NCBI GenBank assembly: GCA_004557565.1
Contig: SFGS01000008.1
Location: 1-51,073, forward strand
Source of the DNA: Bacteroidales bacterium
Lineage (GTDB): Bacteria > Bacteroidota > Bacteroidia > Bacteroidales > Muribaculaceae
Reading direction: 5' to 3'
Length of the DNA: 51,073 nucleotides
Part shown: piece by piece, positions 33,810 through 43,123 of the stretch
Layout of the letters: every line of letters starts with the position of its first letter
How positions within the stretch are numbered: the first letter of the stretch is position 1
Notes under the pieces: model-generated
Told to the model about the DNA's origin: nothing
What the model saw: only the letters and a program-made list of their open reading frames with translations
The model's database searches: none
Position numbers and translations under genes: made by a program

Positions 33810-34622
33810 ATGAAGATTAAAAACATTCTTATAAGTTTATTGGTGATTTTCGCATTCGCTTCGTGCAGCACAACTAAAGAAGCACCCACCCTTGCGTATT
33901 TCCAAAACCTAAAAGAAGCAGAGGGTGCTCTCCCTGACAATGTGTCGGACTATAAAATCAAAATCCAGCCCGACGACGAATTGATTATCACCATCACATC
34001 TTCTAACCCGGAAGCCACAGCAATCTACAATGTGCCTCTGGGCAACCCATCGGTAAAAGGCAACATCAACACCAGCCAATCACCACGCCTGCAAACCTAC
34101 ATCGTGGACCGCAACGGCATGATTCAAATACCTGTGCTGGGCGAAATCAAAGCCTCTGGCATCAGCACCGACGAACTGGCTGCCGTAATCAAAAACCGCG
34201 TGAGCGAACAGGTGAAAGACCCATTCGTGCGTGTGGAAATGATCAACTTCACCGTGAACGTGATGGGTGAAGTGAAAGCGCCACAACGCATGGTGGTGGG
34301 CAAAGAGCGATTCACCGTGCTCGATGCACTCGCAGCCGCTGGCGACCTCACCGAATATGGCAAGCGCGACAATGTGCTCGTGATTCGCACCGAAAACGGC
34401 AAGAGCACCTACCACCGCCTCAACCTCACCGATGGCAGCATCTATGCGTCGCCATTCTTCTACCTCCAGCAAAACGATGTGGTGTATGTGGAGCCCAACA
34501 AAATCAAGGTCGACAACTCAAAATACAACCAGTTTGCAGCCTTTAAGCTCTCACAAGCGTCCACTATCGTGAGCGTGGCGTCGGTTATCGCATCGCTCGT
34601 GATTGCACTTTGCGTAAAATAA
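33810..34622 (+). CDS. Polysaccharide export lipoprotein, Wza-like
   Basis: The start at 33810 (MKIKNILISLLVIFAFASC) gives a lipoprotein with lipid Cys19 and 270 residues; a longer open frame upstream lies inside the flippase gene in another frame and is rejected. The poly_export domain (DYKIKIQPDDELIITITSSNPEA, about 51-73) is followed by a SLBB-type segment (FTVNVMGEVKAPQRMVVGKERFTV, around 150-173) and a hydrophobic C-terminal helix (SIVSVAS-type, about 245-268). Such proteins form the outer-membrane channel for capsule or exopolysaccharide, here shorter than E. coli Wza as usual in Bacteroidetes. The Wzc-like gene follows after 25 bases. Confidence 0.92.
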   Translation: MKIKNILISLLVIFAFASCSTTKEAPTLAYFQNLKEAEGALPDNVSDYKIKIQPDDELIITITSSNPEATAIYNVPLGNPSVKGNINTSQSPRLQTYIVDRNGMIQIPVLGEIKASGISTDELAAVIKNRVSEQVKDPFVRVEMINFTVNVMGEVKAPQRMVVGKERFTVLDALAAAGDLTEYGKRDNVLVIRTENGKSTYHRLNLTDGSIYASPFFYLQQNDVVYVEPNKIKVDNSKYNQFAAFKLSQASTIVSVASVIASLVIALCVK

Positions 34623-34647
34623 GAAACACTTACTATCCCTAAAAAAT

Positions 34648-36960
34648 ATGAAATCAAAAGCGAAACAGTACACAACTGCTCCAAAGGAATCATTGGGCTC
34701 CTCAAACTTCCTACGCACCGCAATTCGCCATTGGTGGCTTTTTGCCCTGTCGTTTATCTTCTGCTTTGGGATTCTTTTTCTATATCTTCGCAAAACCCTC
34801 CCCTCATATATCGTATCTTCTACCGTGCTGGTAGATGACCAATCATTATCTTTTGCGGGAATTGGCAACTCAAAAGGCAATTCTATGCTGAAAAACATGA
34901 TTGGCGGTGGCGATGTGAATGTGTTTAACGAAATCGAGATTCTCGCTTCGGAGAATCTTGCCGCCAAGACTGTTGACGCACTCGACATCAACTGCCGCTA
35001 CTACGAGAAAACCGGCTTCTTGAAGAAACAGGACCACTACGGCACATCACCCATCATCGTGGAGGCTCCAAAAGAACTGTTCGACACCCTTTCGGTGACA
35101 TTGCCTTTTAAAATCAAGGTATATGCCGACGGCAAAACCGACATCACCGTGAAGAAGGGCATGTTCTCCAACTATGCCGAACTGAAAGGCGTTGAGCTTC
35201 CTGCCACCGTTAAGACTCCTTTCGGTCTTTTCGTGGTGAAGCCCACACAATATTTCACACCTAAACACGAATACAGCATCACCGCTTCGGTGGCTGGCAA
35301 CATTCCTGCCGCATTAGAACTCCAGAAAGACATGACCGTGGACTTGAAGGCGAAGAAAACCGACATCGTGTATATGGACGTGATGGACAACGATGTGAAG
35401 CGTGGCCGCGACATTCTCAATACGCTCGTTCGCCTCTACAACGAGCGCGGAATGAAGGAAAGCGACACACAAGGCATGACCACCGCACGTTTTATCGACG
35501 AACGCCTCTCGCTCATCTACAAGAATTTGATGGGCAGCGAAGCCGAAATCGAGGCATACAAGAAGGCGCACAACCTGATTGACCCTGTGGCCCAAGCCAA
35601 GACCACTATCATTAAAGGCGAAACCAGCGAAAGCGCCATCATCGCTCTCGAAACGCAGTATCGCATCGCAAGCATGATTAAGGGCTTTATCACCGACCCT
35701 GCCAACAAGCACTCTCTCATTCCATTCGAGTCAGACTCGCTCTCGGCGAAGATGGTAAGATCATACAACGCGCTCATCACCCAGCGCCAGCACCTCGAAA
35801 CCTCAGCCAAAGCCGACAACCCTGCTTTGGTGCAACTCGACCAACAGCTCAACGCCATGCGTGAGAATATGCTGGGTAGCGTGAACAATGCCTTGGGCGC
35901 TATGCGCATCAAAATCGACAGAGCGAAAGATTTGCAAGGCGAAAGCAAGGGCGATATGAGTCAATTCGCCTCCACAGAGCGCGAAACACGCAACCTCTAC
36001 CGCAACCAAGCCATTCAAAACGAACTCTACATCTTCCTGCTCCAAAAGCGCGAGGAAAATGCGCTGAAAATGGCTGCCGCTCAGCCTAAGGGCAAGTTGG
36101 TAGATGAGGCGTATGCCGCCAGCGAACCTGTGAAGCCTAAGAAACCCCTGCTCGCTTTCGTGGCACTGATGATGACATTCGCGATTCCATTCTGCATTCT
36201 CTATGTGAAGAAATTGCTCAAAAATAAGATTGGCAGTCAAGACGAACTTGAAGCCATCACCCCTGCACACCTGTTGGGACAAATCAACCACGCCCGTGAA
36301 GACGAACTTCAGGTGATAGCCGACACCAACACCAAGAATGCCGAACTTTTCCGCTACTTGAGAGGAAATGTGCAGTTTGTGCTTCCCGAAAGCACCGACA
36401 AGGTGGTGCTCGTGACATCGGCAGTGGCAGCGGAAGGCAAATCATACATTGCTGCCAACGTGGCTTCATCGCTCGCCCTGATGGGCAAGAAGGTGGCACT
36501 CGTGGAACTCAACCTCCGCAAGCCATCGCTTGGCGAGATGTTCGGCATCATCGCTTCAAAGGGCATGTCGGATTACCTCTCAAATGGCGAGGTTTCGCTC
36601 CACGACATCGTGAGCACCACAGCCGACGGCCTCGATGTGTATGTGGCAGGCACCGTTCCACCCAACCCATCAGAACTGCTGCAAGGCTCTCGCGCAGCGC
36701 AACTGATGGAGCAACTGCGTGAGCAATACGACTACGTGGTGGTGGATTCAGCATCACTGGCAACGGCAAGCGACACATTCTCGCTCACCAGCCAAGCCGA
36801 CGCCACCGTGGTGGTGCTCCGCGCCAACTCCACCAAGCAAGCCTATGTGAAATGGATCAACAGGCTTATGGCAGAAGGAAAACTCAGCAATGTGGGCTTC
36901 GTGCTCAACGGCGTGAAAAATTCCGACGACACCTCGATAAAAATCGGCAATGACAAATAA
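34648..36960 (+). CDS. Wzc-like chain-length determinant with degenerate BY-kinase domain
   Basis: The 770-residue protein has an N-terminal Wzz domain between two membrane helices (about 32-52 and 502-522), a coiled-coil middle, and a C-terminal P-loop domain of the bacterial tyrosine kinase type. Walker A is VLVTSAVAAEGKS (about 587-599, Lys598). The second Walker A' motif, normally LLIDxDxRxP, reads ALVELNLRKP (about 615-624), with Glu and Asn replacing the two Asp. Walker B is YVVVDSAS (Asp about 699). The C-terminus (KNSDDTSIKIGNDK) has no tyrosine cluster. It may thus regulate chain length without autophosphorylating. It overlaps the polymerase gene by 11 bases. Confidence 0.93.
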   Translation: MKSKAKQYTTAPKESLGSSNFLRTAIRHWWLFALSFIFCFGILFLYLRKTLPSYIVSSTVLVDDQSLSFAGIGNSKGNSMLKNMIGGGDVNVFNEIEILASENLAAKTVDALDINCRYYEKTGFLKKQDHYGTSPIIVEAPKELFDTLSVTLPFKIKVYADGKTDITVKKGMFSNYAELKGVELPATVKTPFGLFVVKPTQYFTPKHEYSITASVAGNIPAALELQKDMTVDLKAKKTDIVYMDVMDNDVKRGRDILNTLVRLYNERGMKESDTQGMTTARFIDERLSLIYKNLMGSEAEIEAYKKAHNLIDPVAQAKTTIIKGETSESAIIALETQYRIASMIKGFITDPANKHSLIPFESDSLSAKMVRSYNALITQRQHLETSAKADNPALVQLDQQLNAMRENMLGSVNNALGAMRIKIDRAKDLQGESKGDMSQFASTERETRNLYRNQAIQNELYIFLLQKREENALKMAAAQPKGKLVDEAYAASEPVKPKKPLLAFVALMMTFAIPFCILYVKKLLKNKIGSQDELEAITPAHLLGQINHAREDELQVIADTNTKNAELFRYLRGNVQFVLPESTDKVVLVTSAVAAEGKSYIAANVASSLALMGKKVALVELNLRKPSLGEMFGIIASKGMSDYLSNGEVSLHDIVSTTADGLDVYVAGTVPPNPSELLQGSRAAQLMEQLREQYDYVVVDSASLATASDTFSLTSQADATVVVLRANSTKQAYVKWINRLMAEGKLSNVGFVLNGVKNSDDTSIKIGNDK

Positions 36961-38326
36961 CGTACCAGCACATTACCTACTGGATAAAAAAGACATTTTA
37001 ATCCTTCGCACCTTCTTCATCCTCTTTTGGGTGTTGGGGTGCTTTGGTTTTGTGTACCAAGAACTCATACCGCCCCTTGAGGGACTTTTCACCCCTATCA
37101 ATGTGATTGGCGACGCGGTGCTCATGCTGCTCGGCCTCTACACTCTCCGTAGGCCTACCGATGCCCTGATTATTGTCAGCCTCTTTGTCTTGTCGTTTGT
37201 GAGTTCGTGTTTTGTCAACGACCTCAGCCTAATGCAGTGGGCCAACGGCTCCCGCTCATTTTTCGGTACCATATTTCTGATTCCAGTGTTCCGCTACATC
37301 TGGAGCAAACCTGCACTCTACAAGGAGTTTATCAAAACTTTCGACAAGCACATTTTCATCTGGTTGTGTGTTCAGGCAGTGTGCGTGGTGGAGCAATTCA
37401 TCAAATACGGCGCTGGCGACGCAGTGGGTGGCAGCTTTGGCGACGGTGGTTCGAGCGTGGTGTCGTTTGGCATCTATTTCTTCTCGTTCTACCTGCTCAA
37501 CAAGCGACTCGACCGCAAAAACGCTTTCCGAAGCATTCGAGAAAATATTTGGCTGGTGATTCTGCTCTTCCCCACTTTCCTCAACGAGACGAAAGTGAGT
37601 TTCATATTGCTGCTGATGTACTTCTTCCTGCTGTTTCCTATCAACCGCGACTATATCAGGCGTGTGATTATGATTATGCCTGTGGTGGTGATTCTGATGG
37701 GTGGTGCACTGTGGGTGTATGTTGAGACTGTGGAGCGAAGCGATGAAATGCTCGACCCTAAATTCCTGATGGAGGAATACCTGTATGGCGACTACACTGT
37801 GGAAGAACTGGCTGGCGCTGTGGACTGGCTGATGGACAACGAAACATCGCTGCCCGATATGCCTCGCTTTGCGAAAATTGGCTTCATCCCTTACATCATT
37901 GATGAAAATGGCGATCATTGGTTGGTGGGTTTAGGGCTTCAGGGCTACAATGGATCGGTGAATATGGCGCAAACCAAAGTGGTGGAGGAATACAACTGGT
38001 TTTTCCTCGGCACCAACCCATACGTTTGCCATATCGTTGTGCAACTGGGGCTGCTGGGCTTGGCATGGGCGATTATCTACTATTTCCTGCTTTACACATC
38101 GCGCCCCCCCGGCTACCGCAAAAACAAAAACATCTTCATTTACTCCCTCCTGTCGTTTATCATCATTCTTGCCTACGGCGACTTGATGAAAACACCGTTC
38201 TTCTGCCTGCTATTCTTCACGTTCACCTTCCTGCAATGGGTGCCAAACGATGAGGAAAAGGAAACCGACGAGGCGGAAGGTGAAGAAGACGAGGAAGATG
38301 TTGCTGAAGTGTTACCTTTACAATAA
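36950..38326 (+). CDS. Wzy-like polysaccharide polymerase / O-antigen ligase family protein
   Basis: The 458-residue protein has about ten to twelve hydrophobic segments and a large extracytoplasmic loop (around residues 255-350, acidic, with YLYGDYTVEELAGAVDW), the layout of Wzy polymerases and WaaL-like ligases. Such proteins lack strong sequence motifs, so the call rests on topology and position directly after the Wzc-like gene, with an 11-base overlap. The last 25 residues are strongly acidic (EEKETDEAEGEEDEEDVAE) and cytoplasmic. It would join repeat units delivered by the flippase. Ligase activity is an alternative. Confidence 0.8.
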   Translation: MTNNVPAHYLLDKKDILILRTFFILFWVLGCFGFVYQELIPPLEGLFTPINVIGDAVLMLLGLYTLRRPTDALIIVSLFVLSFVSSCFVNDLSLMQWANGSRSFFGTIFLIPVFRYIWSKPALYKEFIKTFDKHIFIWLCVQAVCVVEQFIKYGAGDAVGGSFGDGGSSVVSFGIYFFSFYLLNKRLDRKNAFRSIRENIWLVILLFPTFLNETKVSFILLLMYFFLLFPINRDYIRRVIMIMPVVVILMGGALWVYVETVERSDEMLDPKFLMEEYLYGDYTVEELAGAVDWLMDNETSLPDMPRFAKIGFIPYIIDENGDHWLVGLGLQGYNGSVNMAQTKVVEEYNWFFLGTNPYVCHIVVQLGLLGLAWAIIYYFLLYTSRPPGYRKNKNIFIYSLLSFIIILAYGDLMKTPFFCLLFFTFTFLQWVPNDEEKETDEAEGEEDEEDVAEVLPLQ

Positions 38327-38330
38327 ATAT

Positions 38331-40016
38331 ATGAAACACAAAACTATTCTTTTGGTGCTCTTCGCCATGCTGGTTTCGCTTGGCGCTGGCGCACGCACAC
38401 AAGTAGTGACCGTGAGCAAGTTGAAGGGCGAACTCACAGCCTGTTTGCGTGGCATCTTCAAGGGGCTGAACTGCTCCGATATGGTGATCATCAACTTCGA
38501 CAAGCCTGGCAAATATGTGCTAAAAGGCACCGTGGAATGCAATTCCAATATCGAAATCAAGGGCGTGGGAAGCAAAAAAGTGACCATCGTGCTTGACAAG
38601 GGCAGCGATGCCGACGGCTTCAAGGCTTTCACCGACGACACTTTCATCAAAGCCGCTGGCACACGCGAGCGCCCCATCACGGTATCAATTCACGATGTGG
38701 CTATCAACCTCAAGCAGCACAAAGGCATCTGGTGGGAAAACACTGCCATGTTTGGCGTGAAAATCTACCATGCCAACAAGGTGGACATCTGCCGTGTGAA
38801 CAGTTACGCTGATAATGCCATCTTCACTAACTTCGATTTGCGCGTGTGCAGCAACATCACCTTCAAAAACTGCAACATCACCAACTACAACAACTGCATG
38901 GCTGGTGGCAACCTGTGGATAAGGGGCGAAGCCTGTAATGTGTACATCGCCGACAACACTTTCCGCAAATACGGCAACGACGAGATTTTCGGCATCTTTG
39001 AAGCGACCGTCGATGCACACACCAACCGCCTTGCCCATGTGGCTCGTGAAAACATTTCGGTGAGCAACAATAAGTTTATCTACGGAAGCGAAGACGGCAG
39101 ATGCGACATATTTAACGATGTGCTGGTTTCATTCAACACCGCAGGTGGCAACATCACCGCAAAAAATTATGGGTGTCACAACAAATACGTGGCGTTCACC
39201 AACAATCGATTCGAAATCAATTCTCTGTGCCGAAAAACCCTCAATATCGGTTTTAGCGAAGAAGACACACAGGAGGATATATCAATCGTTGGTAACGAGT
39301 TCGAAAACAACCGTGTAGATACAGATGAGAAATACTATCACCAAGACATTTTCATCATCGACAAATCGCAAAAGCGCACCCCCGTGTATTTCTGCGCCAA
39401 CACTATCAACAACCACATGCCTGTGGTGAACAAGTTCGGCACCACTGGCAATGCCATAGCACTGCTGCGTGGCGGAAACATTCAGATGGAGGACAACGTC
39501 ATCAACGACCACGCCCCATCAAGCCCGCTCGCCAACGAAGAATTGGGCACCACGCTGCTGTGGTGTGGCGAACAAGGGGGGAAGGCTACGCTAATTGGCA
39601 ACGAGGCTACGGGCATGAAACTGCTCGCCACCGTGTCGGATGGTGCTGGCATCGACAGTTTCACCATTATCGCTTACGACAATCGCTTTGAGGGCGACAC
39701 TCGCATCTATTGCAACAAAGTGCGCCGACTCAACCTTCTTTTCAATCGCAACACCTTTTTCTCGTCGAACATGAACTTCTTCCTACAAGAATTCGCCACA
39801 GAGGGGGCATTGGTATTCAAGAACAATGAGGTGCACGCCCAAAATGGGCAACTGATGACCCACTGGTCAAGCACACCCACCTCAGCAATGCGCTTCAACA
39901 CTCTGGAAGTGACTGGCAACACCTTCTATGGAACGAAAGGGGAAAAAGATGTGCTACGCAATATCACGAATGTGAAGCACAGAGATGTGAGCGGCAACAT
40001 TTATTACCAACGATAG
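38331..40016 (+). CDS. Secreted right-handed beta-helix protein of the polysaccharide locus
   Basis: Starting at 38331 (four bases after the polymerase stop) the product has 561 residues and a signal peptide (MKHKTILLVLFAMLVSLGAG). The body shows repeated short strands ending in Asn, such as DICRVNSYADNAIF, NITFKNCNITNYNNC, NVYIADNTFRKYGND and ISVSNNKFIYGSEDG, which is the pattern of a right-handed parallel beta-helix as in pectate lyases, epimerases and tailspikes. No specific catalytic motif was recognised. By position it probably binds, cuts or epimerises the exported polysaccharide in the periplasm or outside. The upstream in-frame start at 38250 overlaps the polymerase gene and lacks a signal peptide start, so is rejected. 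Confidence 0.82.
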   Translation: MKHKTILLVLFAMLVSLGAGARTQVVTVSKLKGELTACLRGIFKGLNCSDMVIINFDKPGKYVLKGTVECNSNIEIKGVGSKKVTIVLDKGSDADGFKAFTDDTFIKAAGTRERPITVSIHDVAINLKQHKGIWWENTAMFGVKIYHANKVDICRVNSYADNAIFTNFDLRVCSNITFKNCNITNYNNCMAGGNLWIRGEACNVYIADNTFRKYGNDEIFGIFEATVDAHTNRLAHVARENISVSNNKFIYGSEDGRCDIFNDVLVSFNTAGGNITAKNYGCHNKYVAFTNNRFEINSLCRKTLNIGFSEEDTQEDISIVGNEFENNRVDTDEKYYHQDIFIIDKSQKRTPVYFCANTINNHMPVVNKFGTTGNAIALLRGGNIQMEDNVINDHAPSSPLANEELGTTLLWCGEQGGKATLIGNEATGMKLLATVSDGAGIDSFTIIAYDNRFEGDTRIYCNKVRRLNLLFNRNTFFSSNMNFFLQEFATEGALVFKNNEVHAQNGQLMTHWSSTPTSAMRFNTLEVTGNTFYGTKGEKDVLRNITNVKHRDVSGNIYYQR

Positions 40017-40030
40017 TCACTTTCAACAAA

Positions 40031-40996
40031 ATGGAAAAGAACCAACAGCGCATCTACAGCCTCGACATCGCCAAAGCACTCTGCATTGTGCTTGTGGTGG
40101 TGGGGCATTTCAACCCCGACAATGCTCCTGCCTGGTGGAAATGTATCAATCAGATTATCTATTCATTCCACATGCCGCTGTTCCTCTTTGTGAGCGGATA
40201 TGTGTATCGCCACACACTGCGCAAGCAAAGTTACTCCGCTTTTATGGAGAAGAAATGCCGACGCCTGGCAGTGCCATACCTCATCACATCAGCCATTATT
40301 ATCAGCATCAAATTATTATCACACGGCAATGTGCAAACCTCATCGCCCGTCACACCATTCTCTTTCGTGGAAATGCTGTATCTGCCGGCGGCTGGATATT
40401 TCCTGTGGTTTGTATGGGCATTGTTACTGATGTTCGCCATCGTGTGGTTCGCAAAAGGGAAAAAGGCAAGAATGGCGCTGCTGGTGGCATCGGTGGCACT
40501 CTACTACTTGCCCATCGATTTCCCCGACCTTTTCTGTCTTCGCCAATTCAAAATGATGATGCTCTACTTCATGATGGGCGTAGTGTCGGCTGAATCGGAT
40601 TTGAAGAAAATCTTCAGCTGCGCATGGGCAAACATTGTGTATATTCCGCTCTTTGGATTCGCGTTCTATCTTTGGGCTGACATGGGCGACAATTATGTGC
40701 CCATCGTGGCTGTCACAGGCATACTGATGGTGCTCGCCATTGCAAAATGGCTGGAGAAACTGCAATTCGTGAAACACAGCATACTGCTGCCTCTGTCGGC
40801 TGCAAGCTACACCATCTACCTCTACCACACCACCTTCATGGGATTTGCCAAAGCATTTTGCGCAAAACTTCACCTCGCAGCCCATTTTGAACTGGAGGCG
40901 TGCCTCGTGGTGCTGTGTGGCGTGGTGTGCCCACTGCTTCTTCACTGGGCAATCAAACGGTTCAAAGTGGGGAAAATAATGCTCGGCCTTGGCTAA
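40031..40996 (+). CDS. Family 3 membrane acyltransferase
   Basis: The 321-residue product begins RIYSLDIAKALCIVLVVVGHFNPDNAP, the start of the acyltransferase 3 family with its conserved Asp and His, and has about ten membrane segments including FSLPLFLFVSGY-like FHMPLFLFVSGYVYR (about residues 48-62). It should O-acetylate a sugar on the cytoplasmic or periplasmic side. It follows the beta-helix gene after 14 bases on the same strand. Its stop codon overlaps the stop of the opposite-strand GT2 gene by three bases, so the two genes meet tail to tail with no room for a terminator. Confidence 0.9.
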   Translation: MEKNQQRIYSLDIAKALCIVLVVVGHFNPDNAPAWWKCINQIIYSFHMPLFLFVSGYVYRHTLRKQSYSAFMEKKCRRLAVPYLITSAIIISIKLLSHGNVQTSSPVTPFSFVEMLYLPAAGYFLWFVWALLLMFAIVWFAKGKKARMALLVASVALYYLPIDFPDLFCLRQFKMMMLYFMMGVVSAESDLKKIFSCAWANIVYIPLFGFAFYLWADMGDNYVPIVAVTGILMVLAIAKWLEKLQFVKHSILLPLSAASYTIYLYHTTFMGFAKAFCAKLHLAAHFELEACLVVLCGVVCPLLLHWAIKRFKVGKIMLGLG

Positions 40997-41934
40997 AGGC
41001 TCTTTCTCTTCCTGTTCATTTTAATGCACCATCGCAATAGCGGTGGGCAGTGAAGCAATGCGTGCAGCACTCGCGTTTTGCGAGGATAAGTGCGTGTGCT
41101 GTAACTCATCACCTTCTTATACCAGGGGTGCTGCTTGTCGTAATTCTTGATATAGAATGCCAATCGGTCGATTTCCATGATTCGCACCAAATGCTCCAAC
41201 GCCTCGCTTTCGCGCCTCTGCTCATGGAGAAAACGCCTCACCTCGTCAAAAAAGTCGCTCCACAGCGCGAGGGTGAAAAATGCGCCACCCACCGAAAGGG
41301 AGTTTTCATAGAAGTAATAGTCGTAAACGTAGTCGTTGAAAATGCCCACACGGCGCAGATTCTTCGAGAGTTTCACATTTATCAGCACATCCTCGCTTGG
41401 GAATCGCTTATCGGCTGGCGGAAACACATCGTCGGTCCATGTCGAGGTGCGGCAAATACAGTTGTGCGAGCCACACAGAAATCCCAACTCAAGGTTTTTC
41501 TTCAAAAATTCATCTCCGCTCACCACGCCAGTGAAGTGGTGTGGCTCGATTGTGCGCTTATCGCCCACCACTCGCATATAGGCACCGTAGCACATATCCA
41601 AATCATCTTCCGCACAGTGGTTGTAGAGCAGTTCCACTGCATTTTCAGGTATGGTGTCGTCGCTGTCGAGTGGCACGAAAAATTCGCCCGACGCTGCGGC
41701 AATACCACTTTTGCGTGCTTCGGCAAGTCCGCCATTTTTCTTGTGCACCACCACAATGTTGGGGTGTTTCGCCGCATACTGGTCGGCAATCTCCCCTGCC
41801 CTGTCGGGGCTTCCATCATCTACGAGCACAATTTCAATATTGCTGTAGGTTTGCGCCAAAGCGCTGTCGATACAGCGAGGGAGTGTGGCCTCGGTTTTAT
41901 ATACGGGTATGATAATCGATACTTTTGCACTCAT
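40993..41934 (-). CDS. Family 2 glycosyltransferase (capsule/EPS type)
   Basis: The 313-residue product starts VSIIIPVYKTEATLPRCIDS, with IVLVDDGSPDRAG (about residues 35-47) and FFVPLDSDDTIP (about 87-98, the DxD metal-binding motif) of the GT-A fold, as in many EpsH/WcaA-like enzymes. The C-terminal third is basic and may touch the membrane. It is the second gene of a leftward pair with the GT4 gene at 41958-43019, 23 bases apart. Transferred sugar is unknown. The C-terminal end overlaps the opposite acyltransferase gene's stop codon. Confidence 0.93.
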   Translation of the reverse strand: MSAKVSIIIPVYKTEATLPRCIDSALAQTYSNIEIVLVDDGSPDRAGEIADQYAAKHPNIVVVHKKNGGLAEARKSGIAAASGEFFVPLDSDDTIPENAVELLYNHCAEDDLDMCYGAYMRVVGDKRTIEPHHFTGVVSGDEFLKKNLELGFLCGSHNCICRTSTWTDDVFPPADKRFPSEDVLINVKLSKNLRRVGIFNDYVYDYYFYENSLSVGGAFFTLALWSDFFDEVRRFLHEQRRESEALEHLVRIMEIDRLAFYIKNYDKQHPWYKKVMSYSTRTYPRKTRVLHALLHCPPLLRWCIKMNRKRKSL

Positions 41935-41957
41935 AGCGTTAGCGAGTTTGGGGGTGG

Positions 41958-43019
41958 TTAGAAATTGAGAAAAGTGGAAATAAACTTTACGATGCGCTCT
42001 GCCATCTGGCGTTCGCTGAAATGCGAAGTCACAAATTCACGGTTGGCGAGTCCACGCTGCTGGAGCGTGGCGAAGTCGCTCGCCATCATGCGCTGCAGCG
42101 CAGCCTTCATATCGCCCACATCGTAAGGCTGCACACGCTCCACGCCTGGTGCGTCGGAAATGTAGTCGGCAGAACTGGTGGTTTCGGTCACTATCAAGGC
42201 TTTTCCTAATGCCATACTCTGCAAGAAACTCATCTGCCCATAACTATAGAGGTATTCTGGCAGCGGCACCACGATAAAAGCGCTCTCGCGCGACAGCGTC
42301 ACCAAATCTTTCAGCGGCATAGGGTCGAGAAATTCTATATCGCCATCGGGGTATTTTTCTTTCAGTGCGCCAGCGCCCACCACCACAAGTTTGTAGCCTT
42401 TCTTGTCGGCGATGCCAGAGAAGGCTTTGCAAAGGGTGTCGTTGTCGCGCTTTGCCTTGCCGAAGGTGAGAATCTGCTTTTTCATCGCCATCTCTTTCGG
42501 GGTGAAGTAATCCACATCGTTGCCAAATGGAATGAATGTGGCTTTTGGTGCCAATTTCGGATAATGCTTGGCGTAGAGGCTCAACTGCCTCGAGGCGTGC
42601 ACAATGATGTGGGGAGCCTTGCGCAAAGCCCAGCGAATCAGCGGCATTTCAGTGTGGTTGACACGCGCGCCGTTCAGTCCACCGATGTCGAACATCAGGT
42701 GCTGTGGTTTGCGCTTCACAAACGAGGTGAGCAATTCATACACCAAACCGCTCTGGGCTCCGTGCGAAATCACCAAGTCGTAGTGTTTGCGCGCACGGAA
42801 AGCCTTCCATGGCTGCACCAGATAAAACTTGATTTTATGCTCTATTTTCCGGAACTGGTTTTCCTTGCCTATGTCGATGATGTCAACTTGCGTGCCTTCG
42901 GGGAAATACTTGAAAAACCAATATGGCTCACCCTGCACCTGCTTATCGGGTGCCTGTATGGTGGGAACATCGGTTGATAGCCTATTCACTCGCCAATTAG
43001 GTATAAACAGTATCTTCAT
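41958..43019 (-). CDS. Family 4 glycosyltransferase (GT-B fold)
   Basis: The ATG at 43019 gives MKILFIPNWRVNR, the usual Rossmann start, and 353 residues; the frame opens 21 codons earlier but the extra part is not homologous-looking and overlaps a promoter. The C-terminal GT1-type domain has KKQILTFGKAKRDND, VVVGAGALKEKY, and FIVVPLPEYLYSYGQMSFLQSMALGKALIVTETTS (cut into the usual E-x7-E region, with Gln replacing the first Glu). It retains the nucleotide-sugar binding architecture but the atypical E-x7-E makes the mechanism less certain. First gene of a leftward pair with the GT2 gene. The -7 element TAACTTTG is only six bases before the ATG. Confidence 0.88.
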   Translation of the reverse strand: MKILFIPNWRVNRLSTDVPTIQAPDKQVQGEPYWFFKYFPEGTQVDIIDIGKENQFRKIEHKIKFYLVQPWKAFRARKHYDLVISHGAQSGLVYELLTSFVKRKPQHLMFDIGGLNGARVNHTEMPLIRWALRKAPHIIVHASRQLSLYAKHYPKLAPKATFIPFGNDVDYFTPKEMAMKKQILTFGKAKRDNDTLCKAFSGIADKKGYKLVVVGAGALKEKYPDGDIEFLDPMPLKDLVTLSRESAFIVVPLPEYLYSYGQMSFLQSMALGKALIVTETTSSADYISDAPGVERVQPYDVGDMKAALQRMMASDFATLQQRGLANREFVTSHFSERQMAERIVKFISTFLNF

Positions 43020-43025
43020 ATTTGG

Positions 43026-43033
43026 CAAAGTTA
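43026..43033 (-). promoter_or_regulatory. Candidate -7 element giving a near-leaderless glycosyltransferase transcript
   Basis: TAACTTTG at 43033-43026 on the minus strand is only six bases from the ATG at 43019. A clear TTTG at the -33 position is not seen, so this is a moderate candidate. If used, the transcript would start within about three bases of the start codon. Confidence 0.4.
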
Positions 43034-43123
43034 CAAAAAATTCGGTAATATGAAGCCACTTCATTTCACAATAAAACGGCATGGGGGTGCGTTATATGTG
43101 TGACAAATTGAAATTATCAGCCT

